Positions 60,346 to 64,000 of a DNA stretch of 64,000 nt are shown one piece after another. Position 1 is the first letter of the stretch. The number at the start of each line of letters is the position of its first letter. The notes beneath the pieces were generated by a model that had not been told where the DNA came from, did no database searches, and worked only from the letters and a program-made list of their open reading frames with translations. Source of the DNA: Mycolicibacterium canariasense (GTDB lineage Bacteria; Actinomycetota; Actinomycetes; Mycobacteriales; Mycobacteriaceae). The stretch is from positions 32,018 to 96,017 of the forward strand of contig NZ_LQOL01000036.1 in NCBI RefSeq assembly GCF_002101555.1, in the 5' to 3' direction. Both the position numbers and the translations under genes were made by a program.

Positions 60346-60461
60346 GCACCTCACCACGAACGCTGGCTTGATTGGACGCAGCGGAAGCAGGTTTCGGTTC
60401 ACCGAATTCGTGCGTAGTCGACGCGACGCACTCCGCGGTGGCAACGCCTGACCGAGGCGGG

Positions 60462-61475
60462 ATGTCAGCAACACGTGATAAAGCTGAACCCGTGGGGAAG
60501 ACATATTTGGTGCATGAGGTGCAACCTGCCGACACCACCGACGCCGCCCTCCTGATCTCCGCGCACACAGGACTCAGCCAGCCGGCGGCACAGAGGATCG
60601 CAGAGGATCGCAGCACTCTCGTCGCCGTCACACCCGACGGGGAGGTCTGCGGCGTGCTCGGCGCCGGCCAGCCCACCGCCACGACTCTGCGCGTCCTGCG
60701 CGAGCAACGCGGGCAAGCGTTCGACCCGTCAATCGTGCCGTGGTGGAAGATCCACGCCCTCGCCGTCGCCGAAAAGCACCGCCGCGCCGGGATCGCGCGA
60801 TCCCTACTGGCAGAAACGGTGCGGCGCCTCCCGCGCCGACACGTAGGCCTCTACGGCAACGTCGAGAACCACCGCCGCGAATCCATCAACTGGTATCGGC
60901 GCCAAGGGTTCTACATAGGCCCCTTCTCGGGCCTCACGCCCACCGAACGCGCTGGAGGCGCTGGTGGAATTCGTGTGCAGCCGATCGACGGCGAGACAAT
61001 CTTCCGGGGATACCGCAGCACGCTGCGCGAGCATCTTGCCAACCGCGAACACCCCAACTGGGAGCTGAGAACAGCCCGCGCCGAATTCACACGATGGCGC
61101 ACCGCAATCAGCCAAACCCAGCCCCCCGCAGCCGACCTCGGATACCGGCTCTATGCGCGCATCATCGCCACACAGATCGATCCATCCACCTGTCTTCACG
61201 CGGCGTTTGGCCCGCGCCCGCTGATGGTGATCGGCTGGGACCCGGACCACACACGCGCGTGCTGGGAGTGCGCCGAACGACAGGCGCTGCGGGTGGAGCG
61301 GTTCGACAGCGCCACACTCTGCGACGCGTGCGGACAACATCAACCCGACGTTCACGTCTCCTGGGCATCCGACGAAGACCAGCAGCTCATCGTCTACGCC
61401 GGACTGTGCCCGCCATGCCGCCGCGGCGATCGGGAGCCATCGCCACATCGACCCCGCTCGCACGGATCCAAGTAG
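60462..61475 (+). CDS. GNAT acetyltransferase with C-terminal zinc ribbon
   Basis: A 337-residue protein. About 80-160 is the GNAT core, with the acetyl-CoA loop in VAEKHRRAGIARSLL and the N-W-Y-R-R-Q-G-F end motif. The C-terminal half has two CxxC pairs (CWEC, CDAC, and CPPC later), a zinc ribbon. Substrate unknown. ATG 60462 chosen (GAGGCGGG site); the frame extends about 30 residues upstream. Confidence 0.7.
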   Translation: MSATRDKAEPVGKTYLVHEVQPADTTDAALLISAHTGLSQPAAQRIAEDRSTLVAVTPDGEVCGVLGAGQPTATTLRVLREQRGQAFDPSIVPWWKIHALAVAEKHRRAGIARSLLAETVRRLPRRHVGLYGNVENHRRESINWYRRQGFYIGPFSGLTPTERAGGAGGIRVQPIDGETIFRGYRSTLREHLANREHPNWELRTARAEFTRWRTAISQTQPPAADLGYRLYARIIATQIDPSTCLHAAFGPRPLMVIGWDPDHTRACWECAERQALRVERFDSATLCDACGQHQPDVHVSWASDEDQQLIVYAGLCPPCRRGDREPSPHRPRSHGSK

Positions 61476-61519
61476 TTCTACCGATTCGTGACGCCGCTGC
61501 TTTGACTGACGATGGAACC

Positions 61520-61840
61520 ATGAGTCAGGAACAGGCCCGAGACCGCGCCGTGCTGCTGTCGATCACCGCTCTCGCCGCGATGGCCATCGCCTACCTGCTG
61601 ATCTGGGCGGTGCTGCGCGACCCCGACATGACCGACAAGCTCATGAACGGCATCGCGCCACCGGGTACTGCCGTGGTCGGCAACCGGGTCGCGGTGATCG
61701 GCGGAATCATCGCCGCGCTCGGTGCGTGGACAGCCGCGATCACCAGCCGGCGGGTGATCCCGGTGCTGCTGGTGGTGCTCGCCTCGGTGCCGTTCGCGCC
61801 GATGACACTGTTCACGCTGGCGCTGGCGTTCGACGGCTGA
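61520..61840 (+). CDS. Small three-helix membrane protein
   Basis: A 106-residue protein with three hydrophobic helices (LLSITALAAMAIAYLLIWAV, VAVIGGIIAALGAWTAAI, VIPVLLVVLASVPFAPMTLF). Likely an inner-membrane protein of unknown role. It follows the GNAT gene by 44 bp. Confidence 0.65.
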   Translation: MSQEQARDRAVLLSITALAAMAIAYLLIWAVLRDPDMTDKLMNGIAPPGTAVVGNRVAVIGGIIAALGAWTAAITSRRVIPVLLVVLASVPFAPMTLFTLALAFDG

Positions 61841-61936
61841 GGACGCCGCGGCGCACAGCCGTACTGCTGGGCAGCACGCGGGTTCCCGGCGCTGCTTCGC
61901 GCAAATCAGACGGGACACCGACGACTTCGACGTCAC

Positions 61937-62251
61937 TCACCCCGCCAGGCCGGCACTCGACAGCCGGGCCATGATCAGATCAAGGTCGGCCGCAGAACCT
62001 TTGTAGCTTGCAGGGATGTTCGGTCCCCGATATGTGCTTGCATGTAAGGGTCCAAGGACTGCCTCTGCATGTTTCCACGTGGTCATCTCGCTCACGCGCT
62101 CGAATTCGCCGCCGCCGAACATCTGGTAGGCGATCCAACCCCGGCAATCACCGATTGTCGGGTTGCCCGGCTCTTCGTCGAAGATGAGAAGCCCCCGGCG
62201 TCCACGCCTGTCGAACACTTTTGTTCCGCCTGCAAAGTCACGGTAGGTCAT
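61937..62251 (-). CDS. Hypothetical small protein
   Basis: A 104-residue beta/alpha protein (TKVFDRRGRRGLLIFDEEPG, CRGWIAYQMFGGGEFERV). ATG 62251 chosen; an upstream Met at 62269 is in frame. Isolated on the minus strand. Not recognised. Confidence 0.55.
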   Translation of the reverse strand: MTYRDFAGGTKVFDRRGRRGLLIFDEEPGNPTIGDCRGWIAYQMFGGGEFERVSEMTTWKHAEAVLGPLHASTYRGPNIPASYKGSAADLDLIMARLSSAGLAG

Positions 62252-62641
62252 GGCTCTCGATTCTCTCATCGGCCTTCACGGCGGTGTCCGCGGAAAGGGC
62301 GTGTCGACCCGCTGCGCCAGCAGCCAGCCGCCCAGTTCCAGAACCCCGTCCCCGCAAGTCCACAGCGGGCTGCCTGTCCGAGGACGGCGCCATGCCCGCC
62401 AGCCCCGCGCACTGACGCTTTCGCGCTTGCTCGACAACCGAGGGTTCAAGCGTCCTGAGCCGCCAGGTCGGCCGGGCGTCGAATTGGCGCACAGCGCCCA
62501 CATCCGGCGGGCATAGGCTCGGAACCAGGCAGACTCGCAGCACGTCCCGCGAGCGTCACGCCTCCCGACCGGGCGTCCCTGTGGCGCGCCACCCGCGCTG
62601 CGGTCCAAACCCACCACGAAAGCAGATGGAGTTCCGACACC
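62252..62641. other. Spacer with no supported feature
   Basis: No gene with good start or codon pattern, no repeat and no strong hairpin was found here; the frames that are open look like shadows of GC-rich non-coding DNA. Confidence 0.4.
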
Positions 62642-63355
62642 ATGAACCGTCCGAAAACTCTTCTCCGCCAACTGGTCACCGCTGCCATTCTGACGCTCGC
62701 CGCGACGACAGCCGTGGCGTGCGGCACCGAGGAGAAGCCGCTCACCATCGACGAGATGCGCAACATTTTCGCCGACAAGACCCTGCCCGCCCCGGCGTCA
62801 CCGTGGTCGAACATGGCGCCCGTCGGCGACGACAGCGCATGCGCCACATCGGAATCGGCGATGGTCGACGTGCCTGCCCGCAGCGCCCTTGAGCCGCAGC
62901 TGCGGCTGCCCGAGCCGCAAGGCTGGACACGGTTCACCCAGCTCGACAGCGAACTGATCCGATACGCCCTGGTCAACCGATCTTTGATCGCCGAGCAGTT
63001 CGCGCCCAACATCGTCATCACCATCGAGGCCGCGCCGCCGGGTGATGCGCAGACCGTCTACGGCCAGGCCCAACAGAACCTCACCCGCATCGCCGGCGCC
63101 AAAGACATGAGCACCGAAGCAGTCACCGTCTGCGGCCTGCCCGCTGAGAAGCTCCAGTTCCGTACCCCGAGCATGGGCGCACCCGGACCCGACCAGCACG
63201 TCCAGGCACTGCAGATCCTCACCACCAGCGGCACCCAGCCCTACCTCGTCACCGCCACCGTGCAGACCAAAGACCCCGACAACCCCACCTACCAGCGCGA
63301 CGCCGGCCTGCTCCTGACTGGGCTGCAGGTGCTGGCGCCGACGACGAATCAGTAG
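62642..63355 (+). CDS. LpqN/LpqT-like lipoprotein
   Basis: A 237-residue exported lipoprotein. Signal peptide with lipobox TAVAC (Cys at 27), then the mature domain with LRLPEPQGWTRF and VTVCGLPAEKLQF, the latter like LpqN/LpqT family mycobacterial lipoproteins; two Cys (SACATS and VTVCG) may be paired. Anchored on the outer face of the membrane. Function of the family is not settled. Confidence 0.75.
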   Translation: MNRPKTLLRQLVTAAILTLAATTAVACGTEEKPLTIDEMRNIFADKTLPAPASPWSNMAPVGDDSACATSESAMVDVPARSALEPQLRLPEPQGWTRFTQLDSELIRYALVNRSLIAEQFAPNIVITIEAAPPGDAQTVYGQAQQNLTRIAGAKDMSTEAVTVCGLPAEKLQFRTPSMGAPGPDQHVQALQILTTSGTQPYLVTATVQTKDPDNPTYQRDAGLLLTGLQVLAPTTNQ

Positions 63356-63374
63356 GTGCGGGGCGGCGCGATTT

Positions 63375-63644
63375 TCACACGTAGAGACGCCGCCCCAGCT
63401 CGGTGAAATCCACCTCGACCATGTCTTGGTCGCGCGTCACCTCGCAGTAGCCGAGCCGGCGAAGTTCCTCCAACGCCTCCCACGGCGGCCCCTCGTGACG
63501 CAGGGACCACCCGATCGCCGTCGGCGGGCCGTCGTGATGGTGGTCGACGAGTTGGTCGAGGATGCGGACGGCCGCGGGGCTCGGCGGTGGCGGTTCGGGC
63601 GCGGGCGCGGGACGGTCGCTTCTGCGCCACGGGAACCACCTCAT
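63375..63644 (-). CDS. Small winged-helix-like protein
   Basis: An 89-residue protein; after a basic, Pro-rich start, residues 24-88 read like a small winged helix (AAVRILDQLVDHHHD, PWEALEELRRLGYCEV, VEVDFTELGRRLYV). Convergent with the lipoprotein gene, with a 9-bp GC stem at the junction. Possibly a DNA-binding protein; not recognised. Confidence 0.55.
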   Translation of the reverse strand: MRWFPWRRSDRPAPAPEPPPPSPAAVRILDQLVDHHHDGPPTAIGWSLRHEGPPWEALEELRRLGYCEVTRDQDMVEVDFTELGRRLYV

Positions 63645-64000
63645 TGGTGGAACTGTAGGCGGGGCGCTGACGACCGACACTGCGCCGGCCATCTGGATGC
63701 CGCTGGCTGCGTGGTACCGGTGCAGTCTCGGGAACCCGCGCTCAACGTCGAATGGTCCGCCGAGGGTGTGAGGCTGCGACAACAGCTTCACGTCGAGCAC
63801 CGGCCACACCCGGTGACCGGCGCTCCCCGCACCACGACATTCTTCGCGGCCGACACCACAGCCCAGACGCCGCCAGGCGTGGACTCACGAGGTCGTCGGT
63901 GACGGCACAGACGCTGGCATGGTTGAGGTGAGCCCTTCGTAGTGGTCCAGTCGTTGTGCGACTCTGTTGCCCGGTCTGCGGGCAAGGAAGAATCAACAAC
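63645..64000. other. Right-edge region, unassigned
   Basis: Open frames on both strands but none with a convincing start or motif; a gene reaching past the right edge cannot be excluded. Confidence 0.35.

Noticed and set aside
1..64000. tRNA, rRNA or known riboswitches
   Set aside because: No cloverleaf or conserved RNA sequence was recognised on either strand by reading; a dedicated RNA search was not possible.

Overview
The window looks like part of a large accessory replicon (conjugative plasmid or integrative element) of a Mycobacterium-type actinobacterium. It is strongly GC-rich. It carries a DUF732 secreted protein and an LpqN/LpqT-like lipoprotein, both typical of mycobacteria, and type VII (ESX) secretion genes: a three-ATPase EccC, EccB, an EspG-like chaperone and a tandem pair of small Esx-like proteins. 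No rRNA, tRNA, CRISPR array or housekeeping operon was seen.

Layout. 0-5.5 kb: HAD nucleotidase, DUF732 protein, a repeat-bearing spacer, a run of small conserved unknowns and a secreted trypsin-like protease. 5.6-11.8 kb: left ESX-associated cluster (SLT transglycosylase, large Pro/Ala-rich protein, EspG-like protein, two Esx-like proteins). 11.85-33.6 kb: a type I restriction-modification locus hsdM-hsdS-hsdR. Its hsdM is cut exactly after the codons of the catalytic NPPF motif by a 15.6-kb element (12720-28342). The element encodes three tyrosine-recombinase-like proteins and a small coiled-coil partner. Its cargo is a PLD-nuclease/SNF2 helicase, a large N6-adenine DNA methyltransferase, a nuclease fused to an NB-ARC-like STAND ATPase with a repeat tail, and a membrane-anchored protein. 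Joining 12719 to 28343 restores the hsdM frame (NPPF-GFDWK).

33.6-44.3 kb: replication-type genes, mostly on the minus strand up to 38.2 kb: a prim-pol-like protein and a family A DNA polymerase with a 281-residue intein. On the plus strand follow a Pro/Ala-rich protein with an E3-binding-like domain, a Hint/intein-like ORF and an SF2 helicase with a Cys-rich insert. 44.3-52.3 kb: a plasmid-borne WhiA and a WhiA-like protein lacking the HTH, a macro-domain protein, several small minus-strand genes and a membrane-anchored HNH nuclease. 52.3-58.3 kb: eccC and eccB. 58.4-64 kb: an XRE regulator, small zinc-ribbon and membrane proteins, a GNAT protein, a lipoprotein and a winged-helix-like small protein.

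Two non-coding patterns tie the backbone together. A 19-bp inverted repeat (consensus ATTCTCTGTTTTAGAGAAC) occurs three times: before the XRE regulator, before the gene at 1593, and at the left edge facing a gene outside the window. This suggests a small regulon. A decamer, GGACGTGACA, occurs twelve times exactly, nine of them at gene borders or starts, and never inside the 15.6-kb inserted element.
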